From Pseudescherichia sp031998825 (GTDB taxonomy: Bacteria; Pseudomonadota; Gammaproteobacteria; Enterobacterales; Enterobacteriaceae), in assembly GCF_031998825.1 (NCBI RefSeq), contig NZ_DAMACX010000011.1, forward strand, positions 39,902 through 103,901: a stretch of DNA of 64,000 bases. The letters run 5' to 3'. Position numbers and translations under genes: made by a program. Shown here piece by piece: positions 1 to 8,511 of this stretch (position 1 is the stretch's first letter; the number at the start of each line of letters is the position of its first letter). A model generated the notes under the pieces. The model made no database searches. It saw only the letters and a list, made by a program, of their open reading frames with translations, and had not been told where the DNA came from.

Positions 1-2
1 CG

Positions 3-1205
3 CGGGCGCTGACCCTGCGCGGCGAAGATATGCGCCTTGTGCTGCGCAGCAAGCAGGACAGCGCCGCCTTTGCCGCTGGCCTGAATGCATTTATCCAGCA
101 GGCCCGCCAGCTGGCACGCTTTACCCATCCTAACCTGATGCTGGTCCTGCGCTTCTGGCAGCACAATGATACCGCCTATATTTTGACGCCGCGCTATGAC
201 GGCGTGACGCTGGCAGAGCTGCATCAGCAGCAGCCGGAGGCGATTAACGAAGCCTGGATTTTACAGCGTCTGCCCATGCTGTGCAGCGCCCTTGCCACCC
301 TGCACCATGCGGGCGAGCTGCACCGCAACATTTCGCTCAAGAGCATTCAGATTGAGGAGAGCGGCCAGCCGCTGCTGCTTGATGTTGCCATACCTCCCGC
401 CCCGGCGGGCGATCTGAGCGAGACCAGCAAGCTGCTGCTGCATCCCGGCTTTACGCCTCTTGAGCAGTATGCTGACGCCAGCGAGAGCCTTCTTGGGCCG
501 TGGACCGATATCTATGCGTTAGGGGCAGTGCTCTATACGCTGATTACTGGCTCTCCGCCCCCTGCCAGCGTGGCCCGCAGCATTCAGGAGAGCTGTACGC
601 CGCTGACCGAGAACCCGCCGCCGGGCTACTCCCCTGCGCTGCTGCAGGCGGTCGATCGCGCGCTCGCGCTGAAGCCGGAGGATCGTCCCCAGAGCATCGC
701 AGAATTTGCGGCGCTGGCGGAGATCGCGGTGGGCGACACCGGACAACTTCCGGCAGTGAAAAAGACCGGCACGATGCTGGTGCCGGTGGAGGAGACGCCT
801 GCCGTCACCCCCTCCCTGTGGCAGCGCGTTAAAACCCCCTCGCAAATCGCGGCGGGCGTGCTGGTGGGCGTCATCGCCGGGGCGCTGATCTTTGGCGCAT
901 CGCACAGCGAGACGGAGACGGCAGCAGCGGCTTCCCCTGCTCAGTCCACCCCGGCCCCGGCGGCGAACGTCACCAGCGCGCCCGCCAAAGGTCCTATCGC
1001 CCGGATCTATATTCGCATGAGCGATGCCGACAGGCTGCAGGTGAACGGTAAACCGCAGGAGATCGCCCCGGCGGCCAGCGGCTTTGCCTATCTACAGCTC
1101 CCTGCGGGCAAGTATGAGTTTATCCTGCAGAACGGCAGCCACCGCCGCAGCGAATCGCTGACGGTGGTGACGCCCGGCACCTGGCTTATCAATCCCCAGG
1201 GTTAA
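3..1205 (+). CDS. Membrane-anchored Ser/Thr kinase-like protein (probable pseudokinase), 5' partial
   Basis: The frame is open to the first bases of the window, so the start lies upstream; the first ATG inside is at 30. Counting from that ATG, residues ~20-230 follow the C-lobe order of eukaryotic-like kinases: an HRN at 98-100 where HRD is expected, D118 followed by VA instead of FG, a WTDIYALGAVLY helix at ~158-169 and a PEDRPQS motif near the lobe end. Replacement of the catalytic HRD aspartate by Asn suggests weak or no phosphotransfer. A single hydrophobic helix (~270-290) is followed by an Ala/Pro linker and a ~70-residue periplasmic domain that looks like a small beta fold of PEGA type. 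I infer a signalling or scaffolding protein with a cytoplasmic kinase fold and periplasmic sensor. No partner is visible because upstream genes are cut off. Confidence 0.65.
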   Translation, partial: RALTLRGEDMRLVLRSKQDSAAFAAGLNAFIQQARQLARFTHPNLMLVLRFWQHNDTAYILTPRYDGVTLAELHQQQPEAINEAWILQRLPMLCSALATLHHAGELHRNISLKSIQIEESGQPLLLDVAIPPAPAGDLSETSKLLLHPGFTPLEQYADASESLLGPWTDIYALGAVLYTLITGSPPPASVARSIQESCTPLTENPPPGYSPALLQAVDRALALKPEDRPQSIAEFAALAEIAVGDTGQLPAVKKTGTMLVPVEETPAVTPSLWQRVKTPSQIAAGVLVGVIAGALIFGASHSETETAAAASPAQSTPAPAANVTSAPAKGPIARIYIRMSDADRLQVNGKPQEIAPAASGFAYLQLPAGKYEFILQNGSHRRSESLTVVTPGTWLINPQG

Positions 1206-1216
1206 AGAAGGGGTGA

Positions 1217-1243
1217 AGCCCTGCACTCGCAGGGCTTTTTTTT
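1217..1243 (+). terminator. Rho-independent terminator after the kinase-like gene
   Basis: An 8-bp perfect stem (AGCCCTGC/GCAGGGCT) with a 4-nt loop runs directly into eight T residues, 12 bases after the stop codon. Confidence 0.9.
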
Positions 1244-1364
1244 GGCGAAAAATGTTTGTAAGGGCGCAAATTTTTACTTCTGGTACTCCGGGCGGCGGAT
1301 ATTCGTCTACTGTTTTCAAAGGTTGATTACAGCGGGACGCTGTTCATTGCTAAGGAGATAATAG

Positions 1365-3104
1365 ATGATAAGAAATTTATCGCGCCGACCCCGGACGCTG
1401 TTTTTTGCCATGCAGCTGGCGCTAGGGGGCGCGTTTCTCGCGTTGACTTCCGCACAGGCGCTGGCCGCCGAGGCTGAGAGCCAAACCCCGATCCAGTCTC
1501 CAGATATCCTGCTGGGTCCGCTGTTTGCCGACGTGCAGACCGCTAAACTCTTTCCCGATCAAAAAACCTTCGCCGACGCGGTACCGAAAAGCGATCCCTA
1601 CATGATCCTCGCCGACTACCGGATGCAGCGTAACCAGTCCGGCTTCGATCTGCGCCACTTTGTAGAGATGAACTTTACCCTGCCGGTTGAGAACGAAAAG
1701 TACGTTCCCCCTGCCGGGCAGACGCTGCGCCAGCATATTGACGGCCTGTGGACGGTGCTAACCCGCACCACCGATCGCACCAATAAATGGGATTCGCTGT
1801 TGCCGCTGCCGGAGCCATACGTGGTGCCAGGGGGGCGCTTCCGCGAGATCTACTACTGGGATAGCTACTTCACCATGCTCGGCCTGGCCGAGAGCGGCCA
1901 CTGGGATAAAGTGGAAGATATGGTGGCGAACTTCGCCCACGAAATCGATGCCTGGGGCCATATCCCTAACGGCAACCGCACCTACTACCTCAGCCGCTCC
2001 CAGCCGCCGTTCTTTGCCTTTATGGTCGAGCTGCTGGCCAGCCACAAAGGCGATGAGGTGCTGAAAACCTATCGCCCGCAGCTGGAGAAAGAGTACAGCT
2101 ACTGGATGGAGGGCGCAGACACGTTGCAGCCAGGCCAGGCCAACAAGCGCGTGGTGAAGCTGGAGGATGGCTCGATTCTCAACCGCTACTGGGACGATCG
2201 CGATACTCCGCGTCCGGAATCCTGGCTTGATGACGTAACCACCGCGAAGAACAATCCGGATCGCCCGGCCACGGAGATCTATCGCGATCTGCGCTCTGCC
2301 GCCGCCTCGGGCTGGGACTTCAGCTCGCGCTGGATGGACGATCCTAACCAGCTCGGCAGCATCCGCACCACCAGCATCGTGCCGGTGGATCTTAACGCCC
2401 TGATGTTCAAGATGGAGAAGGTGCTGGCCCGCGCCAGCCAGGCCGCAGGAGACAGCGCCAAATCGAGCCAGTATGACGCGATGGCCAGCGCCCGCCAGAA
2501 AGGGATGGAAGCCAACCTGTGGAACGATAAAGAGGGCTGGTATGCGGATTACGATCTGAAGACCAAAAAAGTGCGTAGCCCGCTGACGGCGGCGGCGCTC
2601 TTCCCGCTCTACGTTAACGCCGCAGCAAAGGATCGTGCTGACAAAGTCGCCGCGGCGGCCGAGGCGCATCTGCTTAAGCCCGGCGGCATCGCCACCACCA
2701 CGGTCAACAGCGGCCAGCAGTGGGACGCCCCGAACGGCTGGGCGCCGTTGCAGTGGGTCGCCACTACCGGGCTGCAAAACTATAACCAGGATAAGCTGGC
2801 GATGGACGTCACCTGGCGCTTCCTCTCTAACGTGCAGCATACCTACGATCGTGAGCAGAAGCTGGTTGAGAAGTACGATGTCAGCAGCACCGGCACCGGC
2901 GGCGGCGGCGGTGAATATCCGCTGCAGGATGGTTTCGGCTGGACCAACGGCGTCACGCTGATGATGCTGGACCTGGTCTGTCCGAAGGCGCAGCCGTGTG
3001 ACAGCGTACCGAAATCACAGCCTGCTGCGACATCCGCCACGCCATCTACCGCGCAACAGCCTGCCCCGCAGAGCGCGCCTGAAGCGCAAAAAGTGGCCCA
3101 GTAA
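1365..3104 (+). CDS. treA: Periplasmic trehalase (GH37)
   Basis: Hydrolyses alpha,alpha-trehalose to two glucoses in the periplasm, allowing growth on trehalose at high osmolarity. The 579-residue product is close to the ~565 of E. coli TreA. It starts with a signal peptide (twin-Arg-poor basic N-terminus, hydrophobic core, cut near ALAAEA at ~35). Both trehalase signatures are visible: PGGRFREIYYWDSYF at ~150-165 and QWDAPNGWAPLQW near residue 450, followed by a glycine-rich GGGGGEYPLQ stretch. The C-terminal ~35 residues are low-complexity Pro/Ala/Gln and extend past the usual end. The ATG at 1365 has an AAGGAG ribosome site. It is followed by its own terminator and a separate siderophore receptor gene. 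Confidence 0.95.
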   Translation: MIRNLSRRPRTLFFAMQLALGGAFLALTSAQALAAEAESQTPIQSPDILLGPLFADVQTAKLFPDQKTFADAVPKSDPYMILADYRMQRNQSGFDLRHFVEMNFTLPVENEKYVPPAGQTLRQHIDGLWTVLTRTTDRTNKWDSLLPLPEPYVVPGGRFREIYYWDSYFTMLGLAESGHWDKVEDMVANFAHEIDAWGHIPNGNRTYYLSRSQPPFFAFMVELLASHKGDEVLKTYRPQLEKEYSYWMEGADTLQPGQANKRVVKLEDGSILNRYWDDRDTPRPESWLDDVTTAKNNPDRPATEIYRDLRSAAASGWDFSSRWMDDPNQLGSIRTTSIVPVDLNALMFKMEKVLARASQAAGDSAKSSQYDAMASARQKGMEANLWNDKEGWYADYDLKTKKVRSPLTAAALFPLYVNAAAKDRADKVAAAAEAHLLKPGGIATTTVNSGQQWDAPNGWAPLQWVATTGLQNYNQDKLAMDVTWRFLSNVQHTYDREQKLVEKYDVSSTGTGGGGGEYPLQDGFGWTNGVTLMMLDLVCPKAQPCDSVPKSQPAATSATPSTAQQPAPQSAPEAQKVAQ

Positions 3105-3116
3105 GTCTCTTCCCCT

Positions 3117-3142
3117 ACCCGCTACCAAATCTGGTAGCGGGT
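3117..3142. terminator. Strong hairpin terminator downstream of treA
   Basis: An 11-bp perfect inverted repeat (ACCCGCTACCA / TGGTAGCGGGT) with an AATC loop lies 13 bases after the treA stop, followed by a short T-rich tract. Confidence 0.75.
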
Positions 3143-3225
3143 CTTACTTACCGCTGCATCAGACTTGTATACGCAAATATAAACAATAATAATTCGCGTT
3201 CCGCTTAAAAGAGTATGGATTGCGA

Positions 3226-5340
3226 ATGAAAACAACATTAAAACGCTCTGCCTGGTTTTGCGCGTTGGGCATTGCCCTTCCCCATGCCGTTCTGGCTGAA
3301 GATACGGTCGTCGTTAACGCTACCGCGCCCCAGTCGGCCACCGCGCCAACCGAGGGCTATACGGTGCAGAGCACCCGTGGCGCAACCAAAACCGATCAGC
3401 CGCTGATCGTTACCGGGCAGTCGGTATCGGTCGTGACGCGTCAGCAGATGGAAGATCAGGGCGTAATGAACGTCAACCAGGCGCTGAGCTATACGCCTGG
3501 GGTCAACTCCAACTTTGGCGGCGGCGCAACGCGCTTCGATACCGTATCGCTACGCGGCTTCCACGGCGGCGACGTTGATAACATCTTCCTCGACGGTATG
3601 CGCCTGATGAGCGACGGCGGAAGCCACAGCGTGCTGCAGATCGACCCGTGGTTTATCGAGCGCATCGACGTGGTGAAAGGTCCCTCTTCCGCGCTGTATG
3701 GCCAGAGCGTCCCCGGCGGGCTGGTCAACCTGACCTCGAAGCGCCCCCAGTTTAAGTCCGAGGGCCATTTCCGCCTCTCCGGTGGCACGCAGAACACCAA
3801 AGGCGGCGCATTTGATTACACCGACGCCATCAACGACCAGTGGGCGTTTCGTGTGATCGGCATGACCCGCAGCAGCGACACCCAGTATGACGATACCCGC
3901 GAAGAGCGCTATGCCATCTCGCCATCGCTGCTCTGGCAGCCGGACTCCGATACCAGCCTGCTGCTGCGAGCCTATCTGCAAAAAGATCCCTCTGGCGGCT
4001 ATCACGGCTCGCTGCCGATGGACGGCGCGCGCTTTGCCCACAACGGTAAAAAGCTATCGAACAGCACCAACGAGGGCGAGAGCGGAGACGGCTATCGCCG
4101 CCGGGAGCAGCTCTACAGCGTAGAGTTTGACCACCAGTTTAATGACGTCTGGTCAGTGCACTCCAGCGGCAGCTATACCCATGCCAACGTTGCCCTCGAT
4201 CAGGTCTATCAGACCGGCTGGATCGACAACTCAGACAATCTTGCCCGGGGCTACAGCGGCTCACGCGGCTCCCTCGACGCCTGGTCTACCGATAACCGTG
4301 TACAGGCCGACTTTGCCACCGGCGAGGTAATGCATACCGTGATCCTTGGCGGGGAGTATCACCGCTACCGCAACGACCTCTGGACCGGCGCGGGCAGTGC
4401 CGCCCCGCTTGATCCCTTTACGGGCTATACGCCGCAGCAAGGTTACACCGTCACTTATAACGATGATAACAACCGTCGCTACTATCAGGCCGGGGCCTAT
4501 CTACAGGATGAGATGGTGTGGAACCGCTGGCATCTGGATCTCTCCGGACGCTATGACCGCATTGTCTCCGAGCAGGTTAGCGACACCTCTGGTAGCGACA
4601 GTCGTCGCTCTGATGACCATATCAGCAGCCGCGCCTCCCTGCTCTACGCCTTTGAAAACGGCCTTTCACCCTACCTGAGCTACAGCCAGGCGATCACCCC
4701 GGCCTCGCTGCCAGGCCCTGACGACAAGCTGCTGAAGCCGACCACCGCCGAGCAGTATGAAGCAGGCCTGAAGTTCCAGCCGCCGGGCACGTCGGATATC
4801 TACAGCATCGCCATCTACGATCTGACGCAGAAGGACGTAGCAACCCGCGATATCAATATCGCTACTGCTACCTACCTGCCCGCCGGGAAGGTGCACTCCC
4901 AGGGCGTAGAGATCGAAGCGCGCAATCAGCTGACGCCGCGCCTGAGCACCATTGCTGGCTATACCTGGAACCACCTGCGCTTCGAGGATTCACTGGACGG
5001 CAACGAGTCTAATACGCCGCAGCTGACGCCAGATCAGATGGCCTCTCTCTGGGCGCACTACCAGTTTGATTACGGGTTGAGCGTGGGCGCAGGTGTTCGC
5101 TACATTGGCAAGCAGTATGCCGATGATGCCAATACATCACGGCTGCCATCGGCAACGCTGTTTGATGCCTCGGTCAGAGCCGATCTTGGCGCATGGTCGC
5201 CGCAGCTGAAGGGGGCATTTGTGCAGGTTAACGCCAATAACCTCGGCGACAGGAACTATATCTCAGGCTGCTACGGGACTAATAACTGCTACTTTGGCGC
5301 GGAGCGCAGCGTACTCGCTACGGTGGGATATGATTTTTGA
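3226..5340 (+). CDS. TonB-dependent siderophore receptor (FhuA/FoxA-like)
   Basis: Outer-membrane ferric-siderophore transporter, energised by TonB-ExbBD. The start is taken at ATG 3226 (an in-frame TTG lies 6 bases upstream). A signal peptide of ~24 residues ends at VLA before EDTVVV, which serves as the TonB box. The plug domain follows (TGQSVSVVTRQQMEDQGV; the LRGF and YGQSVPGGLVN motifs), then a 22-stranded barrel ending in the expected C-terminal aromatic (YDF). Length (704 aa) fits the FhuA/FcuA/FoxA hydroxamate family (TIGR01783 type), but the exact ligand cannot be told. An AT-rich stretch just upstream (about 3178-3193) weakly resembles a Fur box, which would give iron repression. 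This gene is not at this place in E. coli K-12, so it is likely an accessory insertion between treA and ymgE. Confidence 0.88.
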   Translation: MKTTLKRSAWFCALGIALPHAVLAEDTVVVNATAPQSATAPTEGYTVQSTRGATKTDQPLIVTGQSVSVVTRQQMEDQGVMNVNQALSYTPGVNSNFGGGATRFDTVSLRGFHGGDVDNIFLDGMRLMSDGGSHSVLQIDPWFIERIDVVKGPSSALYGQSVPGGLVNLTSKRPQFKSEGHFRLSGGTQNTKGGAFDYTDAINDQWAFRVIGMTRSSDTQYDDTREERYAISPSLLWQPDSDTSLLLRAYLQKDPSGGYHGSLPMDGARFAHNGKKLSNSTNEGESGDGYRRREQLYSVEFDHQFNDVWSVHSSGSYTHANVALDQVYQTGWIDNSDNLARGYSGSRGSLDAWSTDNRVQADFATGEVMHTVILGGEYHRYRNDLWTGAGSAAPLDPFTGYTPQQGYTVTYNDDNNRRYYQAGAYLQDEMVWNRWHLDLSGRYDRIVSEQVSDTSGSDSRRSDDHISSRASLLYAFENGLSPYLSYSQAITPASLPGPDDKLLKPTTAEQYEAGLKFQPPGTSDIYSIAIYDLTQKDVATRDINIATATYLPAGKVHSQGVEIEARNQLTPRLSTIAGYTWNHLRFEDSLDGNESNTPQLTPDQMASLWAHYQFDYGLSVGAGVRYIGKQYADDANTSRLPSATLFDASVRADLGAWSPQLKGAFVQVNANNLGDRNYISGCYGTNNCYFGAERSVLATVGYDF

Positions 5341-5358
5341 TAGGTTAAGATAAGAGAG

Positions 5359-5388
5359 ATGCCAGCCGGCAACGTTGCCGGCTGGCAT
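5359..5388. terminator. Bidirectional terminator, perfect palindrome
   Basis: A 30-bp fully self-complementary sequence (arm ATGCCAGCCGGCAAC) sits between the convergent receptor and ymgE genes. No long T tract, but placement supports transcription stop on both strands. Confidence 0.65.
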
Positions 5389-5394
5389 AGAGCA

Positions 5395-5649
5395 TTAGTT
5401 CCGACGCACCATTCTGTAGATAGCCAGAACCACAATCGCACCCACTACTGCGACGAGGAAACTTGGTAAATTGAAGCCCGTTACGTCACCGCCAATACCA
5501 AACATTGTTGCCAGCCAGCCACCGACTACGGCACCGACGATACCCAGGATAACGGTAATGATGAATCCACCCCCGTCACGCCCTGGCATGATGAACTTAG
5601 CGATAATACCGGCAATAAGGCCAAAAATAATCCACGCAATAATACCCAT
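5395..5649 (-). CDS. ymgE: GlsB/YeaQ/YmgE family small membrane protein
   Basis: An 84-residue glycine-rich inner-membrane protein with three hydrophobic segments (GIIAWIIFGLIAGIIAKF, IITVILGIVGAVVGGW, FLVAVVGAIVVLAIYRM) and the family loop IMPGRDGGGF. Members are linked to envelope or acid stress and are often controlled by sigma-S; the molecular role is unknown. The ATG at 5649 follows an AAGGAGACAACG ribosome site and matches the usual start; a longer upstream frame has no support. Sits between treA and ycgR as in E. coli, apart from the inserted receptor gene. Confidence 0.9.
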   Translation of the reverse strand: MGIIAWIIFGLIAGIIAKFIMPGRDGGGFIITVILGIVGAVVGGWLATMFGIGGDVTGFNLPSFLVAVVGAIVVLAIYRMVRRN

Positions 5650-5793
5650 TTTGCGTTGTCTCCTTTTACATGGTTGCTTACTTTGCAGGCCCAAACGCCT
5701 GCACCGTGAATTGAGTATAGGCAATAGTTCCAAAAAAGGTTAAATGTCACAGACTTATTAATTTTGATTGATAAAAAAATTTACATTACGGGC

Positions 5794-5820
5794 TGAAGTT
5801 CCCGTCCTGAATGCCGATAA
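5794..5820 (+). promoter_or_regulatory. Sigma-28 (FliA) promoter of ycgR
   Basis: TGAAGTTC at 5794-5801, 11 bases, then GCCGATAA at 5813-5820. The consensus is TAAAGTTT-N11-GCCGATAA, so the -10 is perfect and the -35 matches 6 of 8. It lies 40 bases before the ycgR start, consistent with the known placement of ycgR in the flagellar class 3 regulon. Confidence 0.85.
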
Positions 5821-5859
5821 GACAACGAAGGGCTATCAGTCATCAAGGAGCCATCCGGC

Positions 5860-6591
5860 GTGAGCAACTACAGTGAGCAGTTCCTGAAACAATCTCCTCT
5901 GGCCGTTTTGGGCGTACTGCGCGATCTGCACAAAGAGCAGGTGCCAATCTGTATTTCCTGGGGCAGCGGCCAGTTCATCAGCAAGATCCTCGATGCGGAT
6001 CTCGACAGGTTGGTGATGGACCTCGGCAGTCAGGAGTACGAAAACAACGCGGTGCAGCGTGTAGAGAGCGTCACCATCACCGCAGAGACCCGAGGGGCAA
6101 AAGTTGAATTTACCGCCTCAGGATTAAGCATGGGCGATTTTCAGGCGCTGCCTGCGTTTGTCACGCCGCTTCCCGCCTCCCTGTTTTTTATTCAGCGTCG
6201 GGAATATTTCCGCATTAGCGCCCCGCTGCATCCGGCCTATTTCGGTAAGGCCCTGCTGCCGGACAAGAGTCCTATGCGCTTTCGCCTGTTTGACCTGTCG
6301 CTGGGCGGCATGGGCGCGCTGCTGGAGGGTGCAACGCCAGAGGGGGTTAAAGAGGGACAACGCTTCTCACAGATCGAGCTGGATATGGGCGGCTGGGGGC
6401 AGTTCTATTTTGATGCCCAGCTGATCTCCATCAGCGAGCGCAAGGTGGTGGACGGCAAGAACGACACCGTCTCCACCCCCCGTCTGAGCTTCCGTTTTCT
6501 TAATACTAACCCGGCGGTCGAGCGCGAGCTCCAGCGGATCATCTTCTCGCTGGAGCGTGAGGCGCGCGAGCGGGCAAGCAAGGTACGCTAA
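5860..6591 (+). CDS. ycgR: Cyclic-di-GMP-binding flagellar brake protein
   Basis: Binds c-di-GMP and then slows the flagellar motor by contacting MotA/FliG/FliM at the cytoplasmic face. 243 residues versus 244 in E. coli. Residues 1-~110 form the YcgR N-terminal domain; the PilZ domain follows with QRREYFRIS (the arginine-rich c-di-GMP motif) at ~110 and DLSLGGMG (the D/NxSxxG motif) at ~145. The start codon is GTG at 5860 with GGAGCC upstream; this aligns with MSxYxEQFLKQ of homologues. Expression is expected from the sigma-28 promoter just upstream. Confidence 0.95.
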   Translation: MSNYSEQFLKQSPLAVLGVLRDLHKEQVPICISWGSGQFISKILDADLDRLVMDLGSQEYENNAVQRVESVTITAETRGAKVEFTASGLSMGDFQALPAFVTPLPASLFFIQRREYFRISAPLHPAYFGKALLPDKSPMRFRLFDLSLGGMGALLEGATPEGVKEGQRFSQIELDMGGWGQFYFDAQLISISERKVVDGKNDTVSTPRLSFRFLNTNPAVERELQRIIFSLEREARERASKVR

Positions 6592-6614
6592 CCCGCCTGC
6601 CTTGACCTACGTGC

Positions 6615-6698
6615 GTAGGCCCGGTAAGCGTGAGCGCCACCGGGCGTTCTCCGTTGACGCTGCAATGCCGGGCGGCACTGCGTTTGCCCGGCCTACGT
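6615..6698. repeat. REP/BIME-like pair
   Basis: Two facing imperfect palindromes, GTAGGCCCGGTAAGCG...CACCGGGC and ATGCCGGGC...GCCCGGCCTAC, lie between the convergent ycgR and emtA genes. The same family motif recurs at 10249 and 18289. Such repeats form stable 3' hairpins in mRNA. Confidence 0.8.
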
Positions 6699-6738
6699 TA
6701 GGCATGGTGTGGTTAGTAGGCCCAGGCGATAACAGTAT

Positions 6739-7350
6739 CTACATCGCATCCATCGCTTTCTGTACCTTCCAGATATAGCGAGGGGCCTGCGGCGCAGGAT
6801 GATTTTCGGCAACGTGTTCAACGAACTCATCCGCGTCCAGGTCGTTGATCTCGCTTATCGCCTTCTTGCGATCCGATGAGAAGGTGCGCAGCAGCGCGCC
6901 TGCGCCGTTGACGTAGGAGACCACCAGCGCGTACTGCATCACTTCCGGATCTTTAATACCGGCAAGTACGCCATGTTCAAGTATGCTCAGATAGGCTGTC
7001 CCCATGGAGATATTGCGCTCGGGGTTTTTCAACTCGCTGGTGGAGGGCTGTCCGCTCCAGCCCATATGTCGGTAAACTTCTTTCCCGGCGGTAGAGGCCT
7101 TGAGCTGCATCAGCCCCACGGCGTTAGATTTACTTACCAGCGTCGGGTTTCCGCCAGACTCAACGGCGATGATAGCCGTTATTAGCCGCGGGCTGACGCC
7201 CCATGCCGCACCCGCTTTCTCGCTGATCGGCATCCACTGCATGGCCCGTTTGACCGGGACCTCCGGGTTCCACGGCGGGTTTTTATAATCCTGTTTTGAA
7301 CTACACCCTGCCAGCAGCACCACCAAAAAAGCAAACCATCTCAATTTCAC
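6739..7350 (-). CDS. emtA: Membrane-bound endo-type lytic murein transglycosylase
   Basis: Cleaves the glycan strand of peptidoglycan, giving 1,6-anhydromuramyl ends, at the outer membrane. The 203-residue product has a lipoprotein signal with lipobox LLAGC (lipidated Cys ~16) and a goose-type SLT domain: catalytic Glu in AVESGGNP (~67), then SNAVGLMQLKAST and a GTAYLSIL helix, ending with YVNGAGALLRTF. All family motifs are intact. It is divergent from ldcA, another peptidoglycan-recycling gene, with ~100 bp between starts. Confidence 0.95.
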   Translation of the reverse strand: MKLRWFAFLVVLLAGCSSKQDYKNPPWNPEVPVKRAMQWMPISEKAGAAWGVSPRLITAIIAVESGGNPTLVSKSNAVGLMQLKASTAGKEVYRHMGWSGQPSTSELKNPERNISMGTAYLSILEHGVLAGIKDPEVMQYALVVSYVNGAGALLRTFSSDRKKAISEINDLDADEFVEHVAENHPAPQAPRYIWKVQKAMDAM

Positions 7351-7454
7351 ACCAACAATCCTTTTCCCGGGAGTTTAGATGACAATAATAAACCTAAGCG
7401 GCATCATAACCGTTTCATCTACTATTTCACCTACATTGTCAGCAAGGATTTGCC

Positions 7455-8369
7455 ATGTCCCGGATTCATCTGATCGCCCCCTCCGGCTACTGCATCAATC
7501 AACCCGCCGCCGTCAGGGGTGTGCAACGCCTTGAGGCCGAAGGCCACCGTGTAGAGAACCAGCAGGTGATTGCCCGCCGCGACCAGCGCTTTGCCGGCTG
7601 TGACGCCGAGCGGGTGGCGGATCTAAACCGGCTGGTTACGCTGACGGGGGCGAACACTATTGTGATGCCAGTACGCGGCGGCTACGGGGCCAGCCGCCTG
7701 CTGGACGCGATCGACTGGCAGGGGCTGGCCGACCGCCAGCGCCGGGATCCGCTGCTGATCTGCGGCCACAGCGATTTTACCGCCGTGCAGCTTGGCCTGC
7801 TGGCGACGGATAACGTCATCACCTTTTGCGGGCCGATGCTGGCGGGTAACTTTGGCGCTGAGGTGCTGGATGACTTTACGATGGAGCACTTCTGGCGCGC
7901 GCTGCGCAATGAGACCTTTACCGTGGCCTGGCAGGGCTCTGGCCCGGCGTGCGACGCCGAGGGGACGCTGTGGGGCGGCAATCTGGCGATGCTGGTCTCG
8001 CTCATCGGCACGCCGTGGCTGCCTGCCATTGAAAACGGCATTTTGGTCGTTGAGGATATTAACGAGCACCCGTTCCGCGTTGAGCGCATGCTGTTGCAGC
8101 TGCACCATGCGGGCATTCTGGCGCGACAGAAGGCGCTGATCCTCGGCAGCTTTAGCCGCAGCGACCCTAACGACTACGATGCCGGATTTACGCTTGAATC
8201 GATGGTGGACTACCTGCGATCCCGCCTGTCGATTCCCGTGGTGAGCGGCCTGGCGTTTGGCCACGAACCGCAAACGGTGACCCTGCCATTGGGTGCCCAG
8301 GCACGTCTGCGGCATCAGGATTTTCATACGCAGCTTACCCTTAGCGGTCATCCTATTTTAAGTAAATAA
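7455..8369 (+). CDS. ldcA: Muramoyltetrapeptide carboxypeptidase (LD-carboxypeptidase A, S66)
   Basis: Cytoplasmic recycling enzyme that removes the terminal D-Ala from murein tetrapeptides to give tripeptide. 304 residues as in E. coli. Visible motifs: RGGYGASRLLD, the nucleophile region CGHSDFTAVQ (Ser ~105), GGNLAML, and the Glu/His region VVEDINEHPFRVERMLLQL and GLAFGHEP. ATG at 7455 follows AAGGATT. Diverges from emtA. Confidence 0.95.
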   Translation: MSRIHLIAPSGYCINQPAAVRGVQRLEAEGHRVENQQVIARRDQRFAGCDAERVADLNRLVTLTGANTIVMPVRGGYGASRLLDAIDWQGLADRQRRDPLLICGHSDFTAVQLGLLATDNVITFCGPMLAGNFGAEVLDDFTMEHFWRALRNETFTVAWQGSGPACDAEGTLWGGNLAMLVSLIGTPWLPAIENGILVVEDINEHPFRVERMLLQLHHAGILARQKALILGSFSRSDPNDYDAGFTLESMVDYLRSRLSIPVVSGLAFGHEPQTVTLPLGAQARLRHQDFHTQLTLSGHPILSK

Positions 8370-8511
8370 AAATATCGTTTTTAGCCTCTATTAAAACGCT
8401 GTTTACGGCGTGGATATGGTAATGTTTTAGAGGGTCGTGCCGCGCCATCTCTGGCGCGAGCGCCCACGGCCCCGTTTGGGTGGTAATTGTATTTAGAGGA
8501 GAAAAGCGACA
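8370..8511 (+). promoter_or_regulatory. ldcA-cvrA intergenic leader with GC hairpin
   Basis: This 142-bp gap holds a perfect 7-bp hairpin (CGCGCCA at 8441-8447, TGGCGCG at 8452-8458) followed by a GC-rich structured stretch and then AGGAGA before the cvrA TTG. No T tract follows, so it looks more like a structured leader than a terminator. No known riboswitch class is recognised. Confidence 0.35.
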
